The translations under genes were made by a program, and so were the position numbers. Of a DNA stretch of 64,000 nt, positions 18,261 to 28,140 are shown one piece after another. The notes below the pieces were generated by a model, which ran no database searches, was not told the origin of the DNA, and worked only from the letters and a program-made list of their open reading frames with translations. The DNA is from an uncultured Polaribacter sp. (GTDB taxonomy: Bacteria; Bacteroidota; Bacteroidia; Flavobacteriales; Flavobacteriaceae). Location of the stretch: contig CALSRX010000002.1 of assembly GCA_943788865.1 (NCBI GenBank), forward strand, positions 372,001-436,000, in the 5' to 3' direction. How positions within the stretch are numbered: the first letter of the stretch is position 1; the number at the start of each line of letters is the position of its first letter.

Positions 18261-20778
18261 ATATACTATTGTAGTACTATTTTTATTATGCTTTTTAACG
18301 CTAAATGTTAGTGGGCAAACCAATAATACATCATCTAAAGACACAATTCCTACTAAAATTTCTTACGTCAAAGGGCAAGAATATGTATTAGGAGGCATTA
18401 CCGTTACTGGTTTAAAAAAGTTTAGCGAAGAAACCGTTAAAATATTTACGGGTTTAAGAAACGGTCAAAATATTAAACTTCCTGGAGATAAATTAACAAG
18501 TGCTATCAAAAAACTATATGACAGTAAGCAATTTAGTGATGTTGATGTATATATCGCAAAAATTGATGGCAATTCAGTGTACCTTCAATTTAACGTAAAA
18601 GAATTACCGCAATTAAAAGAGGTTACTTTTTCAGGAGTTAAAAAATCTAGAAGAAAAGAGTTGAAAAAAGATACCGACCTTAAAACAGGTGCTATGGTAA
18701 CTGACAACTTAATTGTAACATCTACCAACTACTTTAAAAAGAAATTTACAGACAAAGGGTTTTTAAAAACCAAAGTAACAATTAATACAACAAAAGACAC
18801 CTCAGACATTAATGTTGTAAACATGGATGTTCATATTGACAGAGGAACTCGTATTAAAATAAAAGACATTTCATTTAAAGGAAATAAAGAATTTTCTGAC
18901 AGAAGGCTTAGAAAAGCAATGAGCAATACCAAACAAAAAATGTTTGGTAGGTTTTGGAAAACTTCAAAGTATATAGAAGATAATTATAGAGAAGATTTAG
19001 AAAGTATTTTAGAAAAATATAGCAGACAAGGTTATAGAGATGCTCGAATTATTGATGATAAATTAATTTGGAATGATGACAATACGATTAGTATTGAAAT
19101 TGAAGTAGAAGAAGGAAGACAATATTATTTTAGTGATATTAATTATGTAGGTAATAAAAGCTTTACCATTGATCAATTGTCAAGAATCCTTGGTATTGAT
19201 AAAGGTGATGTTTATAACGGAACGGTTTTAAAAGAAAGAGTTAAAGGAGACAACACCCCAAACTCTCAAGATTTACAAACTTTGTATCATAATAATGGAT
19301 TCTTATTTGCTTCCGTTGATGCAGTGGAAACAAAAGTAGTAAACGACTCTATTACTGTAGAAATTAGAATTCGTGAAGACGAAAAAGCAACCATTAAAAA
19401 AGTAACGGTAATTGGTAATGACAAAACAAATGACCACGTTATTTATAGAGAACTGAGAGTAAAACCAGGTGATTTATTTAATCGTGCTGCTATTATTAGA
19501 TCTATTAGAGAAATTGGTCAATTAGGGTTTTTTGACACAAATGTTACTCCAGAAGTGAAACCAGACTGGCAAAACAAAACTGCTGACATCGATTTTACAG
19601 TTACAGAAAAAGGTGGTAGCCAAATAGAATTACAAGGTGGTTATGGTGGTGGTGCATTTATTGGAACACTAGGTTTATCCTTTAACAATTTTGCGATTAG
19701 AAATATCTTTAAAAAAGAAGCTTACAGACCATTACCAACAGGAGATGGTCAAAAATTATCTCTTCGTTTACAAGCAAGTAGAACCTATAGTACATATAGC
19801 TTTTCGTTTACAGAACCTTGGTTGGGTGGTAAAAAACCTCAATCTTTTTCATTTTCATTATACAATTCAAATCAATATCAATACGATTTTAGAACTGGTT
19901 TAGTTGACAAAGATCAAAATTTAAGTATTGTTGGAGTTACTTTAGGCTTAGGAAGAAGACTACAATGGCCAGATGATTATTTTCAGCTTTCACAGTCCCT
20001 AAGCTATCAAAGCTTTAGCTTAAACAATTACGGATTTAGAGTTGGTACAGATATTTTAAGTAACGGTAATTTAAATAATTTATCGTACGAAATACAATTG
20101 ATTAGAAACTCAGCAGGACCTTCATTAATTTTCCCTACATATGGGTCAGAATTTAGTATTGGTGCAAAATTAACATTCCCATACTCTTTAGTAAACGGAA
20201 AAGATTATTCTAACATAGAATTAGCTGAGAAATATAAATGGATGGAATACTACAAGTTGAGTTTCAAAGGAAAGTGGTATACTGCATTTACAGATAAACT
20301 TGTTTTAATGATGAATGCTGAAGGTGGTTTTTTAGGAAGCTACAGTAGCAAAGTTGGAGCAACACCTTTTGAAAGATTTTTTGTTGGTGGTGACGGTTTA
20401 GCAGCATATCAATTAGATGGTAGAGAAACCGTAGGATTAAGAGGATATGAAAATAATCAGTTATCTTCTATACAAGGAGGAACAATATATAATAAATTTC
20501 AATTAGAATTACGATATTCTATTACAGACAAACCTTCTGCTTCTATTTATACTTTAGGGTTTTTAGAGGCTGGAAATTCTTATGACAATTTTAATAGTTA
20601 TAATCCGTTTGAGTTAAAAAGGTCTGCCGGTCTTGGAATACGTATTTTTATGCCTGCTTTTGGCCTGTTAGGAATTGATTTTGCTCATGGATATGATGCA
20701 TTACCAGTTTATAACAATTCACCAAATGCTCCAAAATCTGGTTGGCAAACACATTTTATTATTGGAAGACAGTTCTAA
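18253..20778 (+). CDS. bamA: Outer-membrane protein assembly factor BamA
   Basis: 841 residues from the ATG at 18253, which gives a proper signal peptide (KYTIVVLFLLCFLTLNVSGQ); a start at 18220 would add non-signal residues from within uppS. POTRA domains fill about residues 35-430 (for example ITVTGLKKFSEETVKIFTGL, ISFKGNKEFSDRRLRKAM). The 16-strand barrel follows, with GGDGLAAYQLDG and the conserved RGY turn. It inserts barrel proteins into the outer membrane. The following ompH/skp genes encode periplasmic chaperones that deliver clients to it. Confidence 0.96.
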   Translation: MSKYTIVVLFLLCFLTLNVSGQTNNTSSKDTIPTKISYVKGQEYVLGGITVTGLKKFSEETVKIFTGLRNGQNIKLPGDKLTSAIKKLYDSKQFSDVDVYIAKIDGNSVYLQFNVKELPQLKEVTFSGVKKSRRKELKKDTDLKTGAMVTDNLIVTSTNYFKKKFTDKGFLKTKVTINTTKDTSDINVVNMDVHIDRGTRIKIKDISFKGNKEFSDRRLRKAMSNTKQKMFGRFWKTSKYIEDNYREDLESILEKYSRQGYRDARIIDDKLIWNDDNTISIEIEVEEGRQYYFSDINYVGNKSFTIDQLSRILGIDKGDVYNGTVLKERVKGDNTPNSQDLQTLYHNNGFLFASVDAVETKVVNDSITVEIRIREDEKATIKKVTVIGNDKTNDHVIYRELRVKPGDLFNRAAIIRSIREIGQLGFFDTNVTPEVKPDWQNKTADIDFTVTEKGGSQIELQGGYGGGAFIGTLGLSFNNFAIRNIFKKEAYRPLPTGDGQKLSLRLQASRTYSTYSFSFTEPWLGGKKPQSFSFSLYNSNQYQYDFRTGLVDKDQNLSIVGVTLGLGRRLQWPDDYFQLSQSLSYQSFSLNNYGFRVGTDILSNGNLNNLSYEIQLIRNSAGPSLIFPTYGSEFSIGAKLTFPYSLVNGKDYSNIELAEKYKWMEYYKLSFKGKWYTAFTDKLVLMMNAEGGFLGSYSSKVGATPFERFFVGGDGLAAYQLDGRETVGLRGYENNQLSSIQGGTIYNKFQLELRYSITDKPSASIYTLGFLEAGNSYDNFNSYNPFELKRSAGLGIRIFMPAFGLLGIDFAHGYDALPVYNNSPNAPKSGWQTHFIIGRQF

Positions 20779-20846
20779 AAATTAAATACTTATTCGTAAT
20801 GTATTCATTTTTTGGCATGGTTTTTTCAAAACAAAAACTATTAAAG

Positions 20847-21599
20847 ATGAAAAAAATATTCGTATTAATCGTTCTTTTGTTTACAGTACAAAATAGCATT
20901 GCGCAAAAAGGTCAAAACTTTGCATATATTGATATGGAATATATTTTAGAAAATGTTCCAGAATATGTTACAGCTCAAGAAAATTTGAATGCCAAAATAG
21001 AAAAATGGAAAAGCAATTTATCTAAACTAGAAAGACATATTGAAGTTCTTAAAACAGATTTAGCAAACGAAAAAGCAATTTTAACAAAAGATTTAATTGT
21101 AGAAAGAGAAGAAGATATTACGTTAAAAAAAGAAGAATTAGCAAGATTAGAATCGTTGTACTTTGGTCCAAAAGGAGATTTATTCTTTTTAAGAAGACAA
21201 ATAGTTCAGCCTATTCAAGATTTAATATATAATTCTATTCAGGATATTGCTAAAAGAAAAAAATATGACTTTGTTTTAGATAAATCTAGCGAATTAGTGA
21301 TGTTATATTCAAATAAAAATTACGATATTAGCGAACTCGTTTTAGCAAGTATCGTTAAAGATCGAAAAATTAAAACTTCTAGTATACAAAACACCGTTAA
21401 AAAGACGGAAGCTCAAAACAAAAAAATTGAGAATCAAAAGAAACTAGAGGTCATAAAACAAGCTAAAGAAAAGAAAGCTTTAGATAGAAAAAAAGCAATT
21501 CAAGAGAAAAGAGACAAATTACTGAAAGAAAAAGAAGCTAAAAGAAAATTGCTCTTAGAAAAAAGAAATGCTGCGAAAAAGAAAAAAGGAAAAAATTAA
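20847..21599 (+). CDS. OmpH/Skp-like periplasmic chaperone (long form)
   Basis: 250 residues when started at the ATG at 20847, which gives the signal peptide MKKIFVLIVLLFTVQNSIAQ. The body is an OmpH domain (FAYIDMEYILENVPEYVTAQE) with long coiled coils, ending in about 50 very basic residues (KEKKALDRKKAIQEKRDK). Binds unfolded outer-membrane proteins in the periplasm. It follows bamA by 68 bases and precedes a second, shorter paralogue. Confidence 0.88.
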   Translation: MKKIFVLIVLLFTVQNSIAQKGQNFAYIDMEYILENVPEYVTAQENLNAKIEKWKSNLSKLERHIEVLKTDLANEKAILTKDLIVEREEDITLKKEELARLESLYFGPKGDLFFLRRQIVQPIQDLIYNSIQDIAKRKKYDFVLDKSSELVMLYSNKNYDISELVLASIVKDRKIKTSSIQNTVKKTEAQNKKIENQKKLEVIKQAKEKKALDRKKAIQEKRDKLLKEKEAKRKLLLEKRNAAKKKKGKN

Positions 21600-21635
21600 T
21601 AAATAAATAATAAAGTAAAATTAAAACAAGGAGAA

Positions 21636-22145
21636 ATGAAACAATTTAAAAAGTTATTATTAATAGCTGTATTTATGTTAGGTGTAGGAGGAGTTGCTAA
21701 TGCACAAAAGATTGGTCATATAGATACTGCAAAGTTAGTACAAGAAATGCCAGCTACTAAAAAAGCAAACTCTGAACTAGAGAAAATTCAAAAAACATAT
21801 AAAGACGATATTGAGGCTAATATAAAAACATATCAAGCTAAAGCTCAAAGATATGCTGCTGAAGAGAAATCTCAAACTCCAGAAACAAACGCTAGAAGAA
21901 AAGCTGAATTACAAAGTGATGCAGCAAAAATTCAACAAGCAGAACAAATTGCTACGCAAGAGTTGAGAAAAAAAGAAATTGAGTTAAAAAACCCAATTTA
22001 TGAAAAAGCTCAAAAAGCAATTGAACAAGTTGCAGCTGAAAAAGGATTGGTATATGTATTTAATTCTGCTCCAGGTGGAGGTTTAATTATCTTTGAAAAA
22101 GGAACAGATATTTACGATGCTGTAAAAGCTAAATTAGGATTCTAA
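21636..22145 (+). CDS. OmpH/Skp-like periplasmic chaperone (short form)
   Basis: 169 residues with signal peptide ending at GVANAQ. The OmpH pattern IGHIDTAKLVQEMPATKKA is followed by a coiled coil rich in Lys, Glu and Ala and the C-terminal strand GLVYVFNSAPGGGLIIFEKG. Likely trimeric like Skp. An unusually good AGGAGA-type ribosome site lies ahead of the start, rare in this phylum, in keeping with high expression. Terminator follows. Confidence 0.9.
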   Translation: MKQFKKLLLIAVFMLGVGGVANAQKIGHIDTAKLVQEMPATKKANSELEKIQKTYKDDIEANIKTYQAKAQRYAAEEKSQTPETNARRKAELQSDAAKIQQAEQIATQELRKKEIELKNPIYEKAQKAIEQVAAEKGLVYVFNSAPGGGLIIFEKGTDIYDAVKAKLGF

Positions 22146-22170
22146 AAAATCTACTTTAATAATAAAACAA

Positions 22171-22198
22171 AAAACCTACTTTACTAAGTAGGTTTTTT
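22171..22198 (+). terminator. Terminator of the uppS-bamA-ompH operon
   Basis: AAAACCTACTT (22171-22181) pairs perfectly with AAGTAGGTTTT (22186-22196), loop TACT, then a T run. Confidence 0.9.
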
Positions 22199-22213
22199 TA
22201 TTTTTGTTTAAGT

Positions 22214-23008
22214 ATGAATGTAGCTTCTAAACAACCTATTGGTATTTTTGACTCTGGAATTGGCGGAACTTCTATTTGGAAAGAAATTAATCAACTTTTA
22301 CCAAATGAAAAAACCATCTATTTATCAGATAGCAAAAATGCACCTTATGGTCAAAAATCAGAAGAAAAAATTCTGGAATTGTGCATAAAAAATACCGAAT
22401 TCTTAATCCATAAAAATTGCAAAATTATTGTTGTCGCCTGTAACACAGCGACAACAAATGCCATTACCTATTTAAGAGAAAATTATACAATTCCGTTTAT
22501 AGGTATTGAACCCGCAATAAAACCTGCCTCTATAAATACAACAACAAAAAGCATCGGAATTTTAGCTACAAAAGGCACACTGAACAGTAGCTTATTTGCA
22601 AAAACATCTACCAAAATAGATCAAGAAGTTGCTATCATAGAACAAGTTGGAGAAGGCTTAGTTGAGTTGATAGAAAATGGCCAATTAGTTTCCAATGAAA
22701 TGACACAACTTTTAAACAGTCATTTACAAAAGCTATTGCAACACAATATTGATTACTTAGTTTTAGGCTGTACCCATTATCCGTATTTAATACCTCAAAT
22801 AAAAGATATTATTGGTAATGACATAACTATTATAGATTCTGGTCAAGCTGTTGCAAAACAAACTAAAAGAGTTTTAGAGGACAACTATTTAATAAATCCT
22901 CAAAAACTAGTACCAACCCATTTGTTTTACTCAAATACAAATACAAATGTATTGAGATTTGTTTTAGGTGAAAATAAAAACTACAGGGTAGAAAAATTAA
23001 ACTTCTAG
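22214..23008 (+). CDS. murI: Glutamate racemase
   Basis: 264 residues with both catalytic Cys motifs: FDSGIGGTSIW and VVACNTATTNAI near the N-terminus, LVLGCTHYPYLIPQI near residue 180. It supplies D-glutamate for peptidoglycan. A TATTTTTG box at 22199-22206 fits the -7 consensus, which would give an almost leaderless mRNA. Confidence 0.95.
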   Translation: MNVASKQPIGIFDSGIGGTSIWKEINQLLPNEKTIYLSDSKNAPYGQKSEEKILELCIKNTEFLIHKNCKIIVVACNTATTNAITYLRENYTIPFIGIEPAIKPASINTTTKSIGILATKGTLNSSLFAKTSTKIDQEVAIIEQVGEGLVELIENGQLVSNEMTQLLNSHLQKLLQHNIDYLVLGCTHYPYLIPQIKDIIGNDITIIDSGQAVAKQTKRVLEDNYLINPQKLVPTHLFYSNTNTNVLRFVLGENKNYRVEKLNF

Positions 23009-23009
23009 T

Positions 23010-24011
23010 CTAAAAAGACCCACTGATATTTGGACAAGCAGAAGCTCTTGGTCTTTTACAAAAAACATTGATTCCCAACGTAATTTGATGGTAACCAGTA
23101 TCAGAAAAAACAATCTCACCTAGTTGTTTAGTATAGGTGTAAGAAATCATCATCTTGTTATAATTTATGCCAACAATCGGTGTTACATAGCTTAAATTTT
23201 CTATTGAGCCTTTATCAAAGCTTCTTCTATAAGATAATGCTGCCCAAAGTTGAGCCTTATTAAAGTTTTTGTATGCTTTTATATTAAAATCTGCAACCGT
23301 TTCACCAGTTCCTTCTCTTAATTGTAGCATAAAGGAGGGTTCTATATTTACAATATCTTTATACTCTAAATAATACCCTGCACTAAAAATATAATTTCTT
23401 AAATCTAATGGCTCTAGGCTATTATTTAAATTATTTTTAGCGGAAAGCAATAAATTCTTTACCGTAAAATAGGATGAAAACCCTGCTCTATGATATGCAA
23501 CACTAAAATCTGCATTGAAATAACTTGAGCTTTCAATTAACTGTTGCACTGCTAAATCACCAAAAAAAGTTCTTTGATCTGACTGATTTTGAACAACTGT
23601 TGCCGACAATCCAAACGAAAGTTGTTGAAAAACTTGTCCACTTCCCATATCTAAATGATATGCATAAGTGGCTTGAAATCCTTTTTGAGAATGAAATCCA
23701 TTTTTATCGTTAAAAATTACCAAACCCAATGCAGCATTTTCTCCAAATTTATTATGAAAACTTAATGTTTGTAGTTCAGGTGCTCCATCAACTCCTTGCC
23801 ATTGTTTTCTCCCTGTCAATCTAATTTTTCCACAATTTCCAATACCAGCAGCAGAAGGATGTATTAAAAACACATTGTCTGACAAATAATCTGAGTAGAT
23901 TGGTAATGTTTCTTGACTTAATGCAGCAAAGGAACAAAAGAATATAAAAAAGGAAGTTATGGCTCTTTGCAAAGTCTTTTTTTTAATTTTATAAGTTTTC
24001 AAATATAACAT
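23010..24011 (-). CDS. PorP/SprF-family type IX secretion outer-membrane protein
   Basis: 333 residues with a signal peptide ending at FAALSQ. The PorP/SprF signature is clear: YLSDNVFLIHPSAAGIGNCG, TGRKQWQGVDGAPELQTLSFH, GLVIFNDKNGFHS. Such barrels support export or surface attachment of T9SS substrates, especially those with type B C-terminal signals. No adhesin partner lies next to it, so this is an orphan copy. It is convergent with murI with one base between stops. Confidence 0.88.
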   Translation of the reverse strand: MLYLKTYKIKKKTLQRAITSFFIFFCSFAALSQETLPIYSDYLSDNVFLIHPSAAGIGNCGKIRLTGRKQWQGVDGAPELQTLSFHNKFGENAALGLVIFNDKNGFHSQKGFQATYAYHLDMGSGQVFQQLSFGLSATVVQNQSDQRTFFGDLAVQQLIESSSYFNADFSVAYHRAGFSSYFTVKNLLLSAKNNLNNSLEPLDLRNYIFSAGYYLEYKDIVNIEPSFMLQLREGTGETVADFNIKAYKNFNKAQLWAALSYRRSFDKGSIENLSYVTPIVGINYNKMMISYTYTKQLGEIVFSDTGYHQITLGINVFCKRPRASACPNISGSF

Positions 24012-24126
24012 ATTCTATTATTCATATCGTTTTAAGAACAAATAATATTCTATTTAAAAATAATGACTAAGATTTCTATTATTCATTATCTTTACCCTAT
24101 TAGATACAAACCAAATAGTCAATCAT

Positions 24127-25140
24127 ATGAAAACCAAAGCTCTTTTTTTTGCTCTCTTTTTTACACTTTTTTATATTGGATGTAAATCAACCGAACCAAA
24201 AAAAGCGAATCAATTAAATTCAGTTTCTACTTCAAAAAATATTACAATTGATGAGGCTCAACTATTAAATAATATAAAAATATTGGCTAGTGATTCATTA
24301 GAAGGAAGAGGGTTTTCTAAACCTGGAAATTATAAAGCGCAACAGTTAATTGCCAATGAATTTAAAAGATTACAATTGGCTACAGTTTTAGAAAATGGTT
24401 ATATCCAAGAATTTACCACAACCTACAAAGGCGTAAGAAGGCAGCGTATGTTTCCTGTAAAAGGAAAAGACAAAAACGACACCAATGTTCCAGATACAAC
24501 TGTTGTTGGAGGAAATGTTATAGGTATGATTAAAGGAAAATCTGACAAAGTAATTGTAATTACGGGACATCATGATCATTTAGGTATTAGAGATGGAAAA
24601 ATTTATAATGGTGCAGATGATGATGCTTCTGGTACTGCAGCTGTAATTACAATTGCAGATTATTTTAAAGACAAAACTCCAAATCATACACTCGTTTTTG
24701 CAACTGTAGATGCTGAAGAAGCAGGAATGCATGGTTCTGCGTATTTAGTAAAAAACTTCCCTTTAGGAAAAGAAAATATAGTTTTAAATGTTAATATGGA
24801 TATGATTGCTCATAACGATAAAAACGAATTATATGCTTGTGGATTGTTTCATTATCCTCAATTAAAAGAACCGTTAACAAAAGTAAAATCTTCTATTAAT
24901 TTATTATCTGGACATGACAACCCGAATGATAAAACTATGCAAAACTGGACCAACTCTTCTGATCATAGGTCTTTTCATAAAGAAAAAATACCTTTTATTT
25001 ATTTTGGTGTAGAAGACCATAAAGATTACCACAAAGATACTGATACCTTCGAAAATATCAATCAAGATTTTTATGTAGAGGCTGTGAAATTAATTATTCA
25101 ATCCATAGAAAATTACGACACTTTTTTAAAAACAAATTAG
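24127..25140 (+). CDS. M28-family zinc aminopeptidase, lipoprotein
   Basis: 337 residues with a lipobox (LFYIGC). The metal site is intact: GHHDHLG, NGADDDASGTA, catalytic Glu pair in VDAEEAGMHG, later Asp in NMDMIAHND and His in HKDYHKDTDTF. The protein is probably periplasmic or outer-membrane anchored and trims peptides taken up by the cell. Single gene between divergent/convergent neighbours. Confidence 0.92.
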   Translation: MKTKALFFALFFTLFYIGCKSTEPKKANQLNSVSTSKNITIDEAQLLNNIKILASDSLEGRGFSKPGNYKAQQLIANEFKRLQLATVLENGYIQEFTTTYKGVRRQRMFPVKGKDKNDTNVPDTTVVGGNVIGMIKGKSDKVIVITGHHDHLGIRDGKIYNGADDDASGTAAVITIADYFKDKTPNHTLVFATVDAEEAGMHGSAYLVKNFPLGKENIVLNVNMDMIAHNDKNELYACGLFHYPQLKEPLTKVKSSINLLSGHDNPNDKTMQNWTNSSDHRSFHKEKIPFIYFGVEDHKDYHKDTDTFENINQDFYVEAVKLIIQSIENYDTFLKTN

Positions 25141-25173
25141 TGTGAATTAAGGATTTTTTGATACTGAGAGCTC

Positions 25174-26547
25174 TTAAATATGAACGTAGCTATCATGTGT
25201 AATAAAGCTTCCATCTTCAACAAAATCAAAAGTCATAAAACTTCCGTTTATGCCTGTTAATTTAATTTTGTGAAGTGTGTTTCCTAGTTTAGGATCCCAT
25301 TTTGTTTTAATTTTTACATGATTTTCTGTATAGCCATATATAAAACCTCCTTTGCTTCTATTTTCAAATAAAACAACTCTTTCTAGATCTAATTGACTTT
25401 CATGAAAATCGTTTAATTTCTTTTTAGACAATTCTTTAAGTGCTTTTGCTCTCTTATTTCGAACATTTTTTGGAACTGACCCTTTAATTGTACCAAATGC
25501 TTTTGTTCCGATTTTATCTGAATAAATAGTTGTGTTTATATATGAGATATCTGACTCTGATAAAAACTGAACTGTTTCATTAAACAACTCTTCTGTTTCT
25601 CCAGGAAAACCAACAAGAATTTCAACAACTATATAAGCCTCCGGAATTATTCTCTTTACGTTAATAAACAATTCTTTATACAACTTAAGTGGAAAAGGGC
25701 GATTCATTTTTTTAAGTAACTCATCGCTACCACTGTACATTCTAATACTAAAATAGGGAGAAAATCTTTTAGATTTTTTAATAAATTTTAATGTTTTATC
25801 GCTAAACATTGGAGTTGTAACAGACAAAAAAGTAAAACGATGGATATCTCCAATTTTATCAAGCTCTTTGATTAAGTCATAAAAAGAATGAAGATGTTTT
25901 AAATTCCCATTCTCTCCTGTTCCATAATCACCTACATTATCTCCAACTAATACAATATCTTTTATTCCTTGTTGTGCCATACTCTCTGCGTTTGCTAGTA
26001 TGTTTTTTAACGCATCACTTCTAGAATGCCCTTTTCTTAATGGAATTGGACAATAGGCACATTCATGGTCACATCCTTCTTGAATTTTTAATGAAATTGT
26101 TGTTTTCTCTTTTGATATTCTCTCTAACTCTCCGTTTCTTCTGGCGTAGGTGGCAAACCAAGCTAAAAGCAAATAAAACAAAAGAGTAAAAAGCATTTCT
26201 ATGGCTTCATATAGGTAAATATTATCGGTACTAAAAAAATGATATGTAATGAATAAGGTCATTCCTGCCGCAGAATATTGAGAAACAGTAACACTATGCA
26301 TGCTTCTTCTATATAATAAAACTATTGCTACTAAATTTGTTAATATTGTTCCTAAATACACATAGAATATCCACATCGGAGAGTCGTCTAACATCTCTCT
26401 TGTTATTTCTGGTAAAAAATTTAAAAAGAAATCTATTTTAAAAAACCTAGCTATGCCTAAGGAGATAAAAATTAAGCTAGCTAAAATAACTAACACGGTA
26501 GTTGCACTAAAAGGAATTAGGTTATTTTTTCTTTGGTAGTTTTGCAT
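25174..26547 (-). CDS. Membrane-anchored radical SAM protein, methylthiotransferase-like core
   Basis: 457 residues. The first ~135 residues hold about four membrane spans (14-35, 58-80, 92-104, 113-132). A radical SAM core follows with the CX3CX2C cluster motif at Cys159, Cys163 and Cys166 (EGCDHECAYCPIPLRKGHSR) and a TRAM-like C-terminal beta domain (HESQLDLERVVLFENR). The core and the YCPIP..RGHSR pattern are those of MiaB/RimO/MtaB methylthiotransferases, but the N-terminal UPF0004 domain carrying the second iron-sulfur cluster is absent and membrane helices stand in its place. A modification reaction is likely; whether sulfur insertion is possible is doubtful. Substrate unknown. Confidence 0.75.
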   Translation of the reverse strand: MQNYQRKNNLIPFSATTVLVILASLIFISLGIARFFKIDFFLNFLPEITREMLDDSPMWIFYVYLGTILTNLVAIVLLYRRSMHSVTVSQYSAAGMTLFITYHFFSTDNIYLYEAIEMLFTLLFYLLLAWFATYARRNGELERISKEKTTISLKIQEGCDHECAYCPIPLRKGHSRSDALKNILANAESMAQQGIKDIVLVGDNVGDYGTGENGNLKHLHSFYDLIKELDKIGDIHRFTFLSVTTPMFSDKTLKFIKKSKRFSPYFSIRMYSGSDELLKKMNRPFPLKLYKELFINVKRIIPEAYIVVEILVGFPGETEELFNETVQFLSESDISYINTTIYSDKIGTKAFGTIKGSVPKNVRNKRAKALKELSKKKLNDFHESQLDLERVVLFENRSKGGFIYGYTENHVKIKTKWDPKLGNTLHKIKLTGINGSFMTFDFVEDGSFITHDSYVHI

Positions 26548-26581
26548 CGTTTACGGGGGAATTAATTAGTAAATATAACAA

Positions 26582-26653
26582 AATGTAAGTTTACCCTAAT
26601 TGCGAGGTTTGGAACTCCTTGAATTGGAAGCAGAAGAGCTGTCTATGGTTTAG
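26582..26653 (+). repeat. Solitary recombinase 3'-tail repeat A0
   Basis: 72 bases translating NVSLP-stop-LRGLELLELE..ELSMV and a final TAG: the last codons of a tyrosine recombinase, without the rest of the gene. Same piece as the 3' end of the recombinase copies at 33.5 and 47.4 kb, more diverged. Confidence 0.7.
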
Positions 26654-26715
26654 TCGTAAGGTATTTTAATTAATTTAAAAATAACTATTTGATTATAAAT
26701 TAATTATGTGGGTTT

Positions 26716-27399
26716 TTAAATTTCATTTTTTATTAATTCTACTAAAATACTATCACTTTTAATTAAAACTTTAATTCTTTTTTTATAGAAATCGTGATAA
26801 AACTTTTTATCCTTTAACCTCTCTATGTTAAATTGAGATATTTTTTCATTCCCCATAAAAATTCTTCCTGCAGGAAATCCTAATTCATTAAGACTTTCAT
26901 TTTCTAATATTGTATTTTTAAATAAGACACCCTCTAACTCTCTATTTTTAGAAATTATTACATCTCCTAACTGTTTGTAAAATCCGTGTGCACTATATTT
27001 ATTTTGTAATGCTAAAACCACCTCTTCTAATTTAATAAGTTCTATTAATCCTGAATTTTGAAGCGCTCTATATTCTTCTTGATTGTCAACAAAAATTGTA
27101 CCTAACGAGATAGCGTTGGTAAGATGAAATCCAATTGAATCTTTTGGTTTACTTAATAGTTGGGAGTTATTATTAACAATCCATTCTATTGATTTCGAAG
27201 CTATATTATGAGCTTTATAGTTATATTTCATATCAGCAATATCTACTATAATATTTTTGCTGATTCTTGTTAAAGATTGATTCTTTAAACTTTGCTTATA
27301 ATTGTTAGCATTCCTTTTTTCAATGTAGAACGATAGTGAAATTCCTAATACAATAACTAAAAATTCTAATGAATATCTGACAATATATTTTTTCTTCAT
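26716..27399 (-). CDS. DUF6090-like membrane protein (copy 1)
   Basis: 227 residues. One N-terminal membrane span (YSLEFLVIVLGISLSFYIEKR) is followed by a long, mostly helical soluble part with the pattern LQNSGLIELIKLEEVVLALQNKYS. This span-plus-[SG]-motif layout is that of DUF6090 proteins, which are numerous in flavobacteria and of unknown function. Relatives in this window lie at 34.6, 48.6 and 50.1 kb, with fragments at 27.5-28.6 kb. Its promoter (TATATTTG on the minus strand near 27418) abuts the recombinase-tail repeat. Confidence 0.72.
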   Translation of the reverse strand: MKKKYIVRYSLEFLVIVLGISLSFYIEKRNANNYKQSLKNQSLTRISKNIIVDIADMKYNYKAHNIASKSIEWIVNNNSQLLSKPKDSIGFHLTNAISLGTIFVDNQEEYRALQNSGLIELIKLEEVVLALQNKYSAHGFYKQLGDVIISKNRELEGVLFKNTILENESLNELGFPAGRIFMGNEKISQFNIERLKDKKFYHDFYKKRIKVLIKSDSILVELIKNEI

Positions 27400-27426
27400 A
27401 ATAAGTTAGTTTGCTCAAATATAATA

Positions 27427-27498
27427 AATGTAAGTTTAACTTATTTACTTGGTTTAGAGATAGCTGAATTAAAAGAAAAATATATGACTATGATTTAT
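27427..27498 (+). repeat. Solitary recombinase 3'-tail repeat A1
   Basis: Translates NVSLTYLLGLEIAELKEKYMTMI, a diverged recombinase C-terminus standing alone between two DUF6090-type loci. Begins at the same AATGTAAG point as A0 and A6. Confidence 0.7.
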
Positions 27499-27541
27499 GT
27501 TTATATATAATTCCATTAAATTTTATTTTTGTAAAAAAACC

Positions 27542-28099
27542 TTACAAATCAATCTCTTCTTTTAGAACTACTAAAACTTTTTCGGCCATTAATTGACTTA
27601 ATTTAGCGCTATGGCCTCTCCAACTGGCTGTTCCTGATAATAGTTTCAATCGGACAATCAAGTCTTTTTTTGTTTTTATAAATTGTATTGGGTTTTCTAA
27701 AGACAATAAGTCCCCTAAAACAAAATTATATTTATCTCGCAAATGCTCTTTAAATTCATTTACATTTTTTCGGTGTTCTATATTTCCAAAAACCCAATAC
27801 AAATCGTTATAGTAATCATTTAACAATGTCTTCAGTTTTTTATTATTTATTTTTGAATAGAAACCAGAACTTTTCAACTCATCCATTGCATAGGATTGTA
27901 TCATCATTTTTTTTGACCTATTAATCCATCGAATCGTTGTCTTATAGAATTCTTCATTATAATTTATAGGAACTTCCTTACTCCATATTACTTTAGAGCT
28001 TAAATCTGGCACGAAATTATCTAATTTCTTTGAAGGTACTTTCATCCATTTAAGTAATTGATTTATTGAATTGTATCGGAAGTTATTAGAATCACTCAA
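27542..28099 (-). pseudogene. 5'-truncated DUF6090-like gene fragment
   Basis: An open frame of 185 codons with only a TTG as possible start. In-frame coding-like sequence (KLLNLYTAIKKDSEFLNELS) continues upstream to about 28180 but no membrane segment or ATG is reached. The motif AMDELKSSGFYSKINNKKLK corresponds to the DUF6090 core, so this looks like the soluble part of such a protein with its membrane anchor lost. It meets, head to head, another truncated DUF6090 piece at 28.15 kb. Confidence 0.5.
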
Positions 28100-28140
28100 T
28101 TCATTAAGAAATTCTGAATCCTTTTTAATCGCTGTATATA

